Shown one piece after another: positions 1 through 8,514 of a stretch of DNA of 64,000 bases. This stretch comes from JAEDHM01 sp964368645. GTDB taxonomy: Bacteria; Bacillota; Clostridia; Christensenellales; CAG-1252. The notes below the pieces were generated by a model. It did no database searches. It was not told where the DNA came from and saw nothing but the letters and a program-made list of their open reading frames with translations. How positions within the stretch are numbered: the first letter of the stretch is position 1; each line of letters starts with the position of its first letter. A program made the translations under genes and the position numbers. The stretch covers positions 47,251 through 111,250 of the forward strand of contig CAYJBY010000008.1 of the NCBI GenBank assembly GCA_964368645.1. Reading direction: 5' to 3'.

Positions 1-274
1 TGTAATTTTCTCCGCTAAAAGGATTGTTCCAGCCGACGTCAGCGTCGCCGCAAACCATAAGCACTATCGGCGCGTTAAACGCACAGCGCGTTACGGAACG
101 GATTTTTGCCAAGGCGTTCTCCGATTTCAGCACAAATATTTTTTGGGGCTGAAGATTCTTGGCGGTGGGGGCTAATCTCCCTGCTTCCAAAATCGCGGTC
201 AGCACCTCGTCCTCTATCGGCTTGTCCGAATAATCGCGTACGGAATAGCGTTGCTTTAACAGTTCTTCCAACAT
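1..274 (-). CDS. Nitroreductase family protein (partial, C-terminus beyond window)
   Basis: The 91 visible residues are the N-terminus of an FMN-dependent nitroreductase-fold protein. They carry the family start pattern: RYSVRDYSDKPIEDE for phosphate/FMN contact, then AILEAGRLAPTAKNLQPQ, where family members read LeaarwAPSa.N.QPw. Such enzymes reduce nitro compounds, quinones or flavins with NAD(P)H in the cytoplasm; the substrate cannot be told. The start is ATG at 274-272, with AGGTG just upstream on the minus strand. The gene runs off the left edge of the window. Confidence 0.85.
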   Translation of the reverse strand, partial: MLEELLKQRYSVRDYSDKPIEDEVLTAILEAGRLAPTAKNLQPQKIFVLKSENALAKIRSVTRCAFNAPIVLMVCGDADVGWNNPFSGENY

Positions 275-634
275 ATTTTTCACCTATTTCCTTTTTTTGT
301 TAAGTAACACCTTAGCTACGGTGGTTACTTTTACGCAGTAGCTCAATCTTAGCTACGCTATTGTGATTTCGTCGTTACTTTCTCGAAGTTGTTTTAGCTT
401 AGTCAAGTTACCGCAATTACCTCGCCTTAGTCAGTTACGGCAATTACTTTGCCGCGGTTAAGCTATCGCAATTCGCTACCTTTTCGCTTATCGTAATTAA
501 TCGCAGTTATTAACCCTAGCTACACTATGATGACTACTCCGACGAATTTTGCGTTTCCTTAGCTGTGTAATGATTACTGTTTTTGCGAAGTTTGCGCTTC
601 CTTTTGGCTTTTATCAAATCCGCAAAATTTTCCG
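275..634. other. Repetitive non-coding spacer
   Basis: No credible gene is seen in these 360 bases. The stretch is a drifted, short-period sequence rich in TTAGCTACG, GTTACnGCAATTAC and TCGnAATTA words; for example the unit beginning AGTTAC at 406 recurs at 433, 27 bases on. It resembles the repetitive spacers at 4854-4985 and 6620-6866 in style, not in exact sequence. No clear terminator hairpin was found. Confidence 0.6.
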
Positions 635-2473
635 TTAATCCTCTGCCCTCGGGATAAACAACGTCAAATCGTTAGGCGCGATATCCTCGAACAATCCGTC
701 CAAAGCTATAGGCACTAACACGTTATCGAACAACGTGTACAAATCCACGTCCGTGGTTCCCACGAAAAGCTGTTCGTATTCCTCGTCAAGAGGGGGAACG
801 TCCGTACCGAAAAGCAGTTTTGGCACTGCCGTTTCTATATCCGTAAAGCCGCCCGACAGGAACAACGCCGCCGCTCTTTTGATAAGTCCGGTATTGTCCA
901 AATGCAGATTTGACAAGGCGGACGGGAAACCGTCTATCGATGACGCCACGCCGATACCGACCTCAACCAGTTTGCTGTTAATCAAATCGAACAGCCCCTC
1001 GCCCAAAAGCTTATCGCGGTCGATATTGAGCTTCGGCAAATTGGGGTACAGCTCCGCTATGCCGTCCGTAAAGTCCTTACCGCCGAACAGCCCGAAAAGA
1101 TAGGTTATGGCGTATTTTAGAATTGCGTACTCGGCTGAGTCCGCGGTTATATGCTCGTTGCCCTTAAACATTTCCAGCGCATAATGCACCACCACGTCCA
1201 TAATATGGGTGTAATCGCTGGGGGGTATGGTAATATCGTAAGGAGCGAAAGCGGACTCTAAGCTTTCCTGTCCGACCTCTGCGTCCTTGGCGTAAATGGA
1301 AACCTCAAGCAAGGGCTTACCCACCTTGTTAATTGCCAGTCTGATAGTGTCCGCCAACGCGCCTTCTGCGCCTAAAAGTCCAACCAGATACTCCGCGTCC
1401 GTGTATGTGCGCACCTTACCTGCGATACCCGCGCCGAAGTGTTGGGAAGAGTAGGATTGCAAATCGGTAGTAACCTTAGCCTTTTCCTCCGCGCTTATCA
1501 AAGCAGGCAGATACTTCTCGTCAACCGCAAGTAGGTCGTAGGTGTTAATTTGGTAGCCCTCTTCCTTAACGTCCACAATACGGTAGGAACACTTGCCTGC
1601 CACTGTTGAACAGGTTTCGATATCGTAAACCACGTTGCCGACCTCGTCGGTGTAGGTTTCGATTGCATTGCCGTGGTTATGTCCCGTGAAAAGAAGCTGA
1701 ACGCCGGCTTTCGCCATAATCTCCAGAGCCTTTGTCTTGTAATCACCGTCGTTTTTGTCCGCAACTAAGCCGATAATCCCCGGGAAATGGGATACAAAAG
1801 ACTGGTGAGTCATTACGATAGGGGTGTCCTCGTCCTCGTTGCAGTCGTCAAGGGCGTTTTGTAGCCAGTTGAGTCTATCCTCGTCCATATACGGCACAAA
1901 GCCGTCTTCCTCGTAATGCTTTACGGAGTCAAGGGCTATTATGCGGACGTCGCCCCTTTCAACGACGTAGCTGTCCGAATTGTCGTCCTTGTCTATTGCC
2001 TCGCTGTAACCGAAGTCGGCAAAAATCTCCTTGAATCTCGCACAGGGAACTCTGTCCTGTTCTAAGGACTCCTCTCTCCCGTCGTGATTTCCGTTGATTA
2101 CGTAAACGTCCTTTCCGCTGTCCTCTATCCGTTTGAGTATCCTTGCGGCGGTGAGCATTGAGGCTTCATCGCCGTCGTCGGCTAGGTCGCCCGCGACCAA
2201 AACATACTCCAGCTTATCCTCGGCGATTATCTTGTCCGCTATGGTGTTAAGGTTGGCAACGGACAGATGCTCCAGCTTATCCACAGAGGAATAAACCGCG
2301 TATTCCGTGGGGGTATCGTAGTAACTCTCGTCCATAATATGGACGTCGGTAAGCACCGCAAAGGAACTGATAAGCTCTTCCTCTTCGGGCTTGTCGCCGC
2401 AGCCGGACAGTCCGAAAGCCGCGCAAAGCGTCACAGCCAATACCGATAAAACAATAAGCCAAACCTTTTTCAT
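635..2473 (-). CDS. Metallophosphoesterase lipoprotein
   Basis: A 612-residue exported calcineurin-like phosphoesterase. The start is ATG at 2473, preceded by GGAG; a longer reading begins upstream without a ribosome site. An N-terminal signal ends in the lipobox LSGC, so the protein should be lipid-anchored on the outer face. The metal-binding blocks are in order: D-x-H in LTDVHIMD, GDLADDGDE, NGNHDGRE, MTHQ, and GHNHG. The C-terminal half, about 300 residues after the catalytic domain, is helical-looking and matches nothing I recognise. The substrate is unknown; relatives cleave phosphomonoesters, phosphodiesters or nucleotides. It lies 83 bases downstream of the pfkB-family gene and may share its transcript. 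Confidence 0.85.
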   Translation of the reverse strand: MKKVWLIVLSVLAVTLCAAFGLSGCGDKPEEEELISSFAVLTDVHIMDESYYDTPTEYAVYSSVDKLEHLSVANLNTIADKIIAEDKLEYVLVAGDLADDGDEASMLTAARILKRIEDSGKDVYVINGNHDGREESLEQDRVPCARFKEIFADFGYSEAIDKDDNSDSYVVERGDVRIIALDSVKHYEEDGFVPYMDEDRLNWLQNALDDCNEDEDTPIVMTHQSFVSHFPGIIGLVADKNDGDYKTKALEIMAKAGVQLLFTGHNHGNAIETYTDEVGNVVYDIETCSTVAGKCSYRIVDVKEEGYQINTYDLLAVDEKYLPALISAEEKAKVTTDLQSYSSQHFGAGIAGKVRTYTDAEYLVGLLGAEGALADTIRLAINKVGKPLLEVSIYAKDAEVGQESLESAFAPYDITIPPSDYTHIMDVVVHYALEMFKGNEHITADSAEYAILKYAITYLFGLFGGKDFTDGIAELYPNLPKLNIDRDKLLGEGLFDLINSKLVEVGIGVASSIDGFPSALSNLHLDNTGLIKRAAALFLSGGFTDIETAVPKLLFGTDVPPLDEEYEQLFVGTTDVDLYTLFDNVLVPIALDGLFEDIAPNDLTLFIPRAED

Positions 2474-2556
2474 AATCACTCCATAGGATAAATATACATC
2501 AATATTACCACAATCAAAAGCCGTTTTCAATAGCGGTTTTTTGATTAATATGCCGT

Positions 2557-3423
2557 TTAGTCGCCGAGTTTTCCCCGTGAATAGCGAAACACTCCCTCTC
2601 TTGCGCCGCGGTAGGCAACGGATAACGCCGCAACCTCAGCCGCTTGAATCAGAGCGTTCTTGAAGTCCAATCCCTTTTGATAACGGAAAAAGCAGTACGC
2701 TCCGTGATAAACGTCCCCTGCGCCAAGTGTGTCCACTACGTCAACCTTAGGCGGCATAAAGGAGCCTATTTCGCCGTCTTTTTCTCTGTACCTTACCGCA
2801 TAACCGCCGTCCGTTTTCGCCAGATTTTTCGTTAAGTCGGCAAGGTCGAATACGTCCTTACCGATATTACTTCCGAAAGCCGCGGACGCAATAACCTCGT
2901 CAGCCTGCTTAAGGCAGTCCATACTGCCGCTTTTTATGCTGCCTGCATCCAGTACGAGGGGAAGCCCCGAAAGGCGTATTGCCGACAAAATCACAGGCGT
3001 AACAGACGGAAGATTGCAGTCGTACATACAAAAAGCTCCGTCCGCAAGCTCCTCCGCCCTAAGGCTAAGCCCCGACGGCAGGGGCGGCTGTCCGCTGACG
3101 ATACCCCGATCGCCGTTGTCGGGGTTGACGATTATCGCCGAACAGTTGACCTCAAGGGGCAAGCCGTCAGCTATGTCCGTCACCGTAACTCCGTATTCCG
3201 CCAGTTCCTTCTTAATCAGCTCCGCTCTGGGCGAGGAACCCAGCACCGTGAAAAGGTGCGACTTACCGCCCAAAAGTGCGTAGGTCACGGCGGCGTTGGT
3301 TGCCGGTCCACCTACGTAGCGTTGATAATCGCCGACCTTGATTTTGCCGTTGGTCGGTGCCTGCTCCGACGTGTAGAATACCGCGTCTTCCGTACAAATC
3401 CCTATAAAAATTCCGCTTTTCAT
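2557..3423 (-). CDS. PfkB-family carbohydrate/nucleoside kinase
   Basis: A 288-residue ribokinase-type kinase. It has the N-terminal GGPATNAAVTYALLGG substrate segment and the C-terminal signature DTLGAGDVYHGAYCFF, whose Asp in GAGD is the catalytic base. The exact sugar or nucleoside cannot be read from sequence. The gene is divergent from the rubrerythrin-type gene at 3564. No Shine-Dalgarno sequence precedes the ATG; instead the promoter -10 box ends six bases before it, so translation is predicted to be leaderless. There is no alternative downstream Met near the start that would keep the first strand of the fold. Confidence 0.88.
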   Translation of the reverse strand: MKSGIFIGICTEDAVFYTSEQAPTNGKIKVGDYQRYVGGPATNAAVTYALLGGKSHLFTVLGSSPRAELIKKELAEYGVTVTDIADGLPLEVNCSAIIVNPDNGDRGIVSGQPPLPSGLSLRAEELADGAFCMYDCNLPSVTPVILSAIRLSGLPLVLDAGSIKSGSMDCLKQADEVIASAAFGSNIGKDVFDLADLTKNLAKTDGGYAVRYREKDGEIGSFMPPKVDVVDTLGAGDVYHGAYCFFRYQKGLDFKNALIQAAEVAALSVAYRGAREGVFRYSRGKLGD

Positions 3424-3429
3424 AGGGGC

Positions 3430-3458
3430 ATTATACCACCTCTTAGGAGCGTTTTCAA
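3430..3458 (-). promoter_or_regulatory. Promoter of the pfkB-family gene, leaderless type
   Basis: On the minus strand TTGAAA (3458-3453), a 17-base spacer and a perfect TATAAT (3435-3430) are followed by six bases and then the ATG at 3423. The expected transcription start therefore falls on the A of the start codon. Confidence 0.75.
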
Positions 3459-3469
3459 GAGGTCGGACA

Positions 3470-3498
3470 TTGACAAAAGCCGTTTTTAGGGATATAAT
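3470..3498 (+). promoter_or_regulatory. Consensus sigma-A promoter of the rubrerythrin-type gene
   Basis: TTGACA at 3470-3475, a 17-base spacer and TATAAT at 3493-3498: a perfect consensus housekeeping promoter about 65 bases before the ATG. Its -35 box lies 12 bases from that of the divergent pfkB-family promoter. Confidence 0.85.
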
Positions 3499-3563
3499 TA
3501 ACTGAAGGGCGCGAAGGGCGGTCAGCCTGCGTCTTTAATTTTTTGTGATAAGGAGTATTAATT

Positions 3564-4715
3564 ATGGATAAAAATGCGGTTTTTAAGATTAGCTACGGAC
3601 TTTACGTTCTGATGGCAAGGGATACCGACGGCAGAGACGTAGGTTGTATAATCAATACCCTTTCGCAGGTTACAGACTCGCCGCTTCGGGTGAGTATTAC
3701 CGTCAACAAAAACAATTTCACCCACGGCGTTATCGTCAAAACAGGCGTTTTCAACGCCTGCACGCTGTCCACCGAGGCGGATTTTTCGGTGTTTCAGCGG
3801 TTCGGCTTTAAGAGCAGCCGCGACAACGACAAGTTTACAGACTGCCCCGTGGCGGTTCGCGCAGAGAACGGCGTAAGGTACGCGCCCAAGGTTGCCAACG
3901 GATATATTTCCGCCAAGGTTATTAATACCGTCGATCTCGGCACTCATACCCTTTTCATTGCGGACGTAACGGACGCCAAGGTGCTAAGCGACGCGCCCTC
4001 TATGACCTACGCTTATTACTTCGCCAACGTCAAGCCGAAGCCCTCCAAGGTCAAGACCAAGGGGTGGCGTTGCAGGATTTGCGGATACGTGTACGAGGGT
4101 GAGGAATTGCCCGACAATTTCGTGTGTCCGATTTGCAAGCACGGCGCGGCTGATTTTGAAAAAATCGAGGATACCGAGCCTTCTCTTGACGGCAGTCTTA
4201 CAGCCAAGAATCTGGCGGCGGCTTTCGCAGGAGAATCGCAGGCACGGAATAAGTACACATATTTTGCGGAGCAGGCAAGAAAGGACGGCTTTGTGCATAT
4301 CGCGGAGATTTTTGAGGAAACGGCAGGCAACGAGAGAGAACACGCCAAGCTGTGGTTCAGGTTACTGCACAACGGTATCCCCAAAACCGCGGAAAACTTG
4401 AAAGCCGCCGCCGAGGGCGAAAATTATGAATGGACGGAAATGTACGCGTCCTTTGCCAAGGCGGCAAGAGCGGAGGGCTTCGACAAAATCGCGGAGCTTT
4501 TCGAGGGGGTTGGCAAAATCGAAAAGGATCACGAGGAAAGATACCTTGCCCTGCTCAATAATCTGGAAAAGGGCGAGGTCTTTGTGAAAATCGGCGAGAA
4601 TAAATGGCAGTGCATTAACTGCGGCTACGTTTACGAGGGAGAGTCAGCCCCCTCTGTCTGCCCGATTTGTGCCTTCCCTCAGGCTTATTTCAAAATCAAA
4701 GCGGAGAATTATTAA
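3564..4715 (+). CDS. Four-domain flavin reductase-rubredoxin-rubrerythrin-rubredoxin fusion
   Basis: A 383-residue oxidative-stress electron-transfer protein, expected to be cytoplasmic. Residues 1-155 form a flavin reductase-like FMN domain. A rubredoxin follows at about 170-205 (CRICGYVY...CPICKHG). Then comes a rubrerythrin four-helix di-iron domain at about 212-345, with glutamates in AGESQARNKYTYFAEQAR, EIFEETAGNEREHAKLW and the later GKIEKDHEERY. A second rubredoxin closes the protein (CINCGYVY...CPICAFP). In known relatives, high-molecular-weight rubredoxin takes electrons from NAD(P)H through FMN, and rubrerythrin reduces peroxide. One chain here could carry out the whole NAD(P)H peroxidase relay; that is inference. 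It has its own promoter and a strong AAGGAG site. Confidence 0.9.
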   Translation: MDKNAVFKISYGLYVLMARDTDGRDVGCIINTLSQVTDSPLRVSITVNKNNFTHGVIVKTGVFNACTLSTEADFSVFQRFGFKSSRDNDKFTDCPVAVRAENGVRYAPKVANGYISAKVINTVDLGTHTLFIADVTDAKVLSDAPSMTYAYYFANVKPKPSKVKTKGWRCRICGYVYEGEELPDNFVCPICKHGAADFEKIEDTEPSLDGSLTAKNLAAAFAGESQARNKYTYFAEQARKDGFVHIAEIFEETAGNEREHAKLWFRLLHNGIPKTAENLKAAAEGENYEWTEMYASFAKAARAEGFDKIAELFEGVGKIEKDHEERYLALLNNLEKGEVFVKIGENKWQCINCGYVYEGESAPSVCPICAFPQAYFKIKAENY

Positions 4716-4750
4716 TATACGCTGTACTACGAATTCAAAATAGTAACAAA

Positions 4751-4780
4751 AAACCAACCGTTTGTGCGGTTGGTTTTTTT
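4751..4780 (+). terminator. Intrinsic terminator
   Basis: Stem AAACCAACCG (4751-4760), six-base loop, CGGTTGGTTT (4767-4776), running into a T-tract. It ends the transcript of the rubrerythrin-type gene. Confidence 0.9.
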
Positions 4781-4853
4781 CATAAGACGATTTGACCGTC
4801 CGTTTATTGATTAAATCGGGCAATAGTTGCCCTTCCGTGCAGTTGCCGTTTTT

Positions 4854-4985
4854 CCGCTAGGTTACTGCTCCGCCGTAAGTTATAGCTTTTCCGCTAGATT
4901 ACTGCTTTGCCGTAAGTAATCGCTTTTTCGCTAGGTTACTGCTCTGCCGTGCCGTTAGGTTACTGTCTGCCGTAAGGTTAGTGCT
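4854..4985. repeat. Degenerate 37-bp tandem repeat
   Basis: Units begin CCGCTAGGTTACTGC at 4854, 4891 and 4928, a spacing of 37 bases. Shorter variants follow (CCGTTAGGTTACTG at 4952, CCGTAAGGTTAGTGC after it). Copies differ by several substitutions. The array abuts and slightly enters the 3' end of the antiporter gene. Confidence 0.65.
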
Positions 4986-6396
4986 CCGCCGTGCCGTTAT
5001 TGCTCCGTTCTTCCGTGCCGTCGCCTGCGCCGCTCGGTTGGGTAACTACTTCCGTACCGCCGCATTCAATTGTTTCGGACTCGCTCTGCTCGGTGGGTAA
5101 CGCCGTTTCCTCGGAGGGGAATACTATTACCGTTCCGCTTCCTGCGTTGGTCGCTCCGCTTACATCGGGCATAGCCAAGACGGGCGGCTCGTTGCGGTAA
5201 AGCAGTTTTAGCAATATCGGGGCAAGCAGAGAGGACACCAAAATCAAAAGCACCACAAGTACTCTGTATTTTGCGTCCAAAACACCGCCTGCAATACCCT
5301 TTTCGGTGATAATCAACGCCACCTCTCCTCGGGAAATCATACCCACGCCGATACGCAGACTGTCCTTAAAGGAATATCTAAAGCACAGCGCGGTGCCGCC
5401 TGCGCCGATGATTTTGCCTGCGATACCCACCGCCACAAAGCACAGCGCGAACAAAAGAAGACTGCTCGAAAAGCCCTCAAAGGATATTTTCAAGCCGATA
5501 TTCGCAAAGAAAATCGGGGCGAAAAAGGTGTAACTGTTAATCTCAACCTTGCGGTCGATGTATTCGCTTTCGCTCTTGTTGTTCAGCGAGAGAATCAAGC
5601 CAGCCACGTACGCGCCCGTTATGTCCGCCAAGCCGAAAACGCTTTCCGCAAGCCAACTGTACAAAAAGCAGATTGCCAACGCCAGTATGGGAAGTCTGCG
5701 CGTATGAGGGTGCTTCTTTTCCAAGCGGCGGAAGCAGTAATGAATCAATACGCCTAAGCCCACCGCCACTATAAAGAACAGCACTATTTTCAAGAGGGTT
5801 ATCCAAGGACTTTCGGCGGCGTTTTCCAGAGAAACCACTATGCTGAGAACGACTATGCCGATTACGTCGTCGATAATCGCCGCCTCGACAATACAGGTGC
5901 CGACCTCGCTTTTCAAAACGCCCAATTCCTTGAGTGTTTCCACCGTGATACCTACGCTGGTAGCGGTTAGAATCGTGCCTACGAACAGGCAACCCAACCA
6001 CTCGTCCGTACCTAGGAACGGTATCGACACGGCAAAGCCTAACGCCAAAGGAAATACCACGCCGCCAAGAGCTATAACAGTCGCCTTAACTCCGCTTTTT
6101 TTCAGGCTTTTGACGTCCGTTTCCAGTCCTGCGCTGAACATTATCAATATAACGCCCACCTCGGCGATTACGTTAAGGACAGAAGAGGATTTGACAATGG
6201 CAAAACCGCTCCCGTTGATTTCGCCCCATATAGCAGGTCCCAAAATAAGACCTGCCAAAAGGTATCCCACCACCTGCGGCAGCTTCAGCTTACGCATAAG
6301 TAAGCCGACCAGCTTTGTCGTTACCAGTATCACTCCCAGTCCGAACAGTATGTTGTCTATGGACACACCACCGAACATATCCTTTAGAAACTCCAT
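4978..6396 (-). CDS. CPA2-type Na+/H+ or K+/H+ antiporter (Kef-like)
   Basis: A 472-residue polytopic membrane protein of the monovalent cation:proton antiporter-2 family. About 12 hydrophobic segments start with FGLGVILVTTKLVGLLMRKL and include the family blocks LPQVVGYLLAGLILGP and a VEAAIIDDVIGIVVLS segment with the paired aspartates of the ion site. It lacks the cytoplasmic TrkA-N/TrkA-C regulatory domains of KefB/C. In their place is a 70-residue low-complexity tail rich in S, T, E and G. GGAGG precedes the ATG, and it has its own promoter. Ion selectivity cannot be assigned. Confidence 0.88.
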   Translation of the reverse strand: MEFLKDMFGGVSIDNILFGLGVILVTTKLVGLLMRKLKLPQVVGYLLAGLILGPAIWGEINGSGFAIVKSSSVLNVIAEVGVILIMFSAGLETDVKSLKKSGVKATVIALGGVVFPLALGFAVSIPFLGTDEWLGCLFVGTILTATSVGITVETLKELGVLKSEVGTCIVEAAIIDDVIGIVVLSIVVSLENAAESPWITLLKIVLFFIVAVGLGVLIHYCFRRLEKKHPHTRRLPILALAICFLYSWLAESVFGLADITGAYVAGLILSLNNKSESEYIDRKVEINSYTFFAPIFFANIGLKISFEGFSSSLLLFALCFVAVGIAGKIIGAGGTALCFRYSFKDSLRIGVGMISRGEVALIITEKGIAGGVLDAKYRVLVVLLILVSSLLAPILLKLLYRNEPPVLAMPDVSGATNAGSGTVIVFPSEETALPTEQSESETIECGGTEVVTQPSGAGDGTEERSNNGTAEH

Positions 6397-6422
6397 CTTA
6401 AGCCTCCGTTTGACTCGCGTAT

Positions 6423-6451
6423 ATTATATGCTCCTTTTACTTAAAAGTAAA
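6423..6451 (-). promoter_or_regulatory. Promoter of the antiporter gene
   Basis: Minus-strand TTTACT (6451-6446), 17-base spacer, TATAAT (6428-6423). The -35 region sits in the palindrome TTTACTTTTAAGTAAA, a possible operator. Confidence 0.7.
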
Positions 6452-6925
6452 GGCTTTTCTTTTTTTCGCCGTTATCTTAAAGCATTATCGCACTTTAGCC
6501 TTCTTATCTGTCGTAAGCTCTTCCTTCTATCGGTGCTTACATAAAAAAGGTTGTTCCCACATATTTCACGCAGTAAACAACCCCATTATTATCATAAATA
6601 ATTGCAACCTATAACCCTAGCCCGTCACATAATATCGAAACCGTAATTATATTAGTGCCAAGCAGTGTAAAAGCCTAAAGCTTAACGGTATAGCGACCAA
6701 GAATTAACAGAAAGCCGACTAAACCGTCAAAGCCAAGGCACCTTAAACCGATAAAAGCCAAGCCCCACAAGCCCGTCACATAATATAGAAACCGTAGTTC
6801 TGTTAGTGCCAAGCAGTGTAAAAGTCTAAAGCATAACGGTATAGCGACCAAGAATTAACGGAATATCGACTAAGTCTTAACGGTACGCCGACTAAACCGT
6901 TTAGATTGCTTAAGCTACCGCAATA
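6452..6925. other. Non-coding spacer with a long direct repeat
   Basis: This 474-base spacer holds no credible gene. About 93 bases starting at 6620 recur from 6771, 151 bases apart, with seven substitutions (first unit GCCCGTCACATAATATnGAA... to GACCAAGAATTAACnGAA). Between and after the copies are further drifted words such as CGACTAAACCGT. No hairpin with a T-tract was identified as terminator of the operon to its right. Confidence 0.7.
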
Positions 6926-7633
6926 TCAGTTTTGGGAAAGCGAGGATAATATTTCCGTGACAAGTTCGGTTTTTTTGCAAAATTCACGGATTTTGATATC
7001 CATTTCCTGCGTAACAGGCGTACCCATAATACATTTGAAAAACTGACCGAAGTCCTCCTGCTTTTCCTTGTAATTGGTTGCCTCGTACACCTGTTCCTTA
7101 AAGGCTTTTTTCCTTTCGTCCGTTAAAGAGGAAGCGTAGATATAATCCGTAATTCTATCCACCCAAACGTCCGCCTGACGGCACTTGCTTTCAAGGTTCA
7201 GCATATCCACGTCCGAAGCCAGTTCCTTGCCCTCGGCAATCAGTCTTTCCAGCTCGTCGTCGGTGATAAAGTTACGTGCGATAAAGTCTATCTCCACCAA
7301 CGCGCCCTTGGGTATTGCCGCTTCGATACAGCTACGGGCAGGGTTGCCCGTAAAGTACTCCGCGTAAACCTCGTTAAAGCTCTTAAAATCACCCAAATCC
7401 GCTAGAAAACAGGTCGTCTTGACTACCTTGGTCAAGTCCATTCCCGCGGCGTTTAACACCGCTTGGATATTCTTGCACACCTGCGCCGTCTGCAACTCGA
7501 TACCCTCGGGTATTAAGCCGCTTTTGGGATCGATAGGCACCTGACCTGAGCCGAAAAGCCACCCGTCAATCTCTATCGCCTGAGAATAAGGTCCTATCGC
7601 ATCGGGAGCGTCAGTCGTAATAATTCTTCTCAT
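6926..7633 (-). CDS. RidA-family protein with a C-terminal helical extension
   Basis: Residues 1-125 are a RidA/YjgF/UK114 domain: IGPYSQAI and GSGQVPIDP near the start, then ARSCIEAAIPKGALVEIDFIA, which holds the conserved Arg that binds imine carboxylates. RidA proteins hydrolyse reactive enamines and imines formed by PLP enzymes. Family members usually end near residue 125-130. Here about 110 more residues follow, charged and helical, with scattered Cys; I do not recognise this part. It is the last gene of a six-gene minus-strand run, 20 bases after the ZIP gene. The L-serine dehydratase at 20042 is a possible source of 2-aminoacrylate, but that link is only metabolic. Confidence 0.85.
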   Translation of the reverse strand: MRRIITTDAPDAIGPYSQAIEIDGWLFGSGQVPIDPKSGLIPEGIELQTAQVCKNIQAVLNAAGMDLTKVVKTTCFLADLGDFKSFNEVYAEYFTGNPARSCIEAAIPKGALVEIDFIARNFITDDELERLIAEGKELASDVDMLNLESKCRQADVWVDRITDYIYASSLTDERKKAFKEQVYEATNYKEKQEDFGQFFKCIMGTPVTQEMDIKIREFCKKTELVTEILSSLSQN

Positions 7634-7653
7634 AATTCACCTCGCTGTTACGC

Positions 7654-8505
7654 CTAAACGTAAACCAAAACCATACCTACCAACAAGCCTATTAAAATTG
7701 CGAAAGCAGGGAGCTTAGACCGCCACATCAAAATCGCCTCGGGCAGCAGCTCGCCGAATACTACGTACAGCATTGCGCCGCTGGCAAACGCCAAGGATAT
7801 TATCAAGCCCAAACTGCCGACACTGCCTATGCCGTAACCTATCATTGCGCCGATTACAGTAGGTGCGCCGCTCAACGCCGTTACCGCCATTGCCTTAAGC
7901 GGTTTCATTCCGCCCGAAATCAGCGGTACGGATACTGCCATACCCTCCGGAATGTTGTGAAGTCCTATGGTTATCGCAAGCACCAAGCCGCTGGAAGCTA
8001 CCCAAGTATCCGCGCCGACGTACGCCGCGCCGATTACCATACCCTCGGGAATATTGTGGAGAGCAATAGCGCAAGCCATAATTATGCCTGCAACGAAAAG
8101 TCCGTCCTTTTCCTTACGGTGCTCGGCTAAGTGGTCGCTGTGTATCAGCTCGTCCAAGTCGTCTGCCGTCTCGGGGTGATCCACCTCGCCTTTTTGCTTT
8201 TTGACGTGGTTGGTGCGCTTGTCTATCAGGACGTTAAGCCCGTAAACGACGCCGTAACCCACCAGCACCACCGCCACTGCGATAAAAAGATTGGAAATCT
8301 GTATCTCGCCGCCTGTGGGATTAACCGCCTCGACCAACAGGTCAAAGCAAACCACGGCAAGCATAACGCCTGCCGCAAAGCTCAAAAGCAGGCTGACGAC
8401 CTTACTGCTGTCCTTGCGCAGAACCGCGCCGATTACGCCGCCTAAACCCGTGCCGCCGATACCTGCTATTGCGGTAACTAATACTATCCAACCGAATGTG
8501 CTCAT
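7654..8505 (-). CDS. ZIP-family metal transporter
   Basis: A 283-residue membrane protein with eight hydrophobic segments. It carries two copies of the family metal-site motif HNIPEGM (ALHNIPEGMVIGAA and GLHNIPEGMAVSVP), in transmembrane segments IV and V. ZIP proteins import zinc, iron or manganese into the cytoplasm. The loop between segments III and IV is charged and histidine-bearing (HPETADDLDELIHSDHLAEH), typical of ZIP proteins. It is nine bases downstream of the cupin gene, inside the six-gene run. Confidence 0.92.
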   Translation of the reverse strand: MSTFGWIVLVTAIAGIGGTGLGGVIGAVLRKDSSKVVSLLLSFAAGVMLAVVCFDLLVEAVNPTGGEIQISNLFIAVAVVLVGYGVVYGLNVLIDKRTNHVKKQKGEVDHPETADDLDELIHSDHLAEHRKEKDGLFVAGIIMACAIALHNIPEGMVIGAAYVGADTWVASSGLVLAITIGLHNIPEGMAVSVPLISGGMKPLKAMAVTALSGAPTVIGAMIGYGIGSVGSLGLIISLAFASGAMLYVVFGELLPEAILMWRSKLPAFAILIGLLVGMVLVYV

Positions 8506-8514
8506 AATATGTCC

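Noticed and set aside
735..1103. Plus-strand open frame inside the phosphoesterase lipoprotein gene
   Set aside because: Shadow of the real minus-strand gene; no start signal and Ser/Pro-rich translation typical of antisense frames.
5840..6544. 234-codon frame opposite the antiporter
   Set aside because: Antisense shadow: low-complexity T/P/S/I translation and no ribosome site.
6620..6866. Possible CRISPR array
   Set aside because: Only two long copies with substitutions, no uniform short repeats and spacers, and no cas genes nearby.
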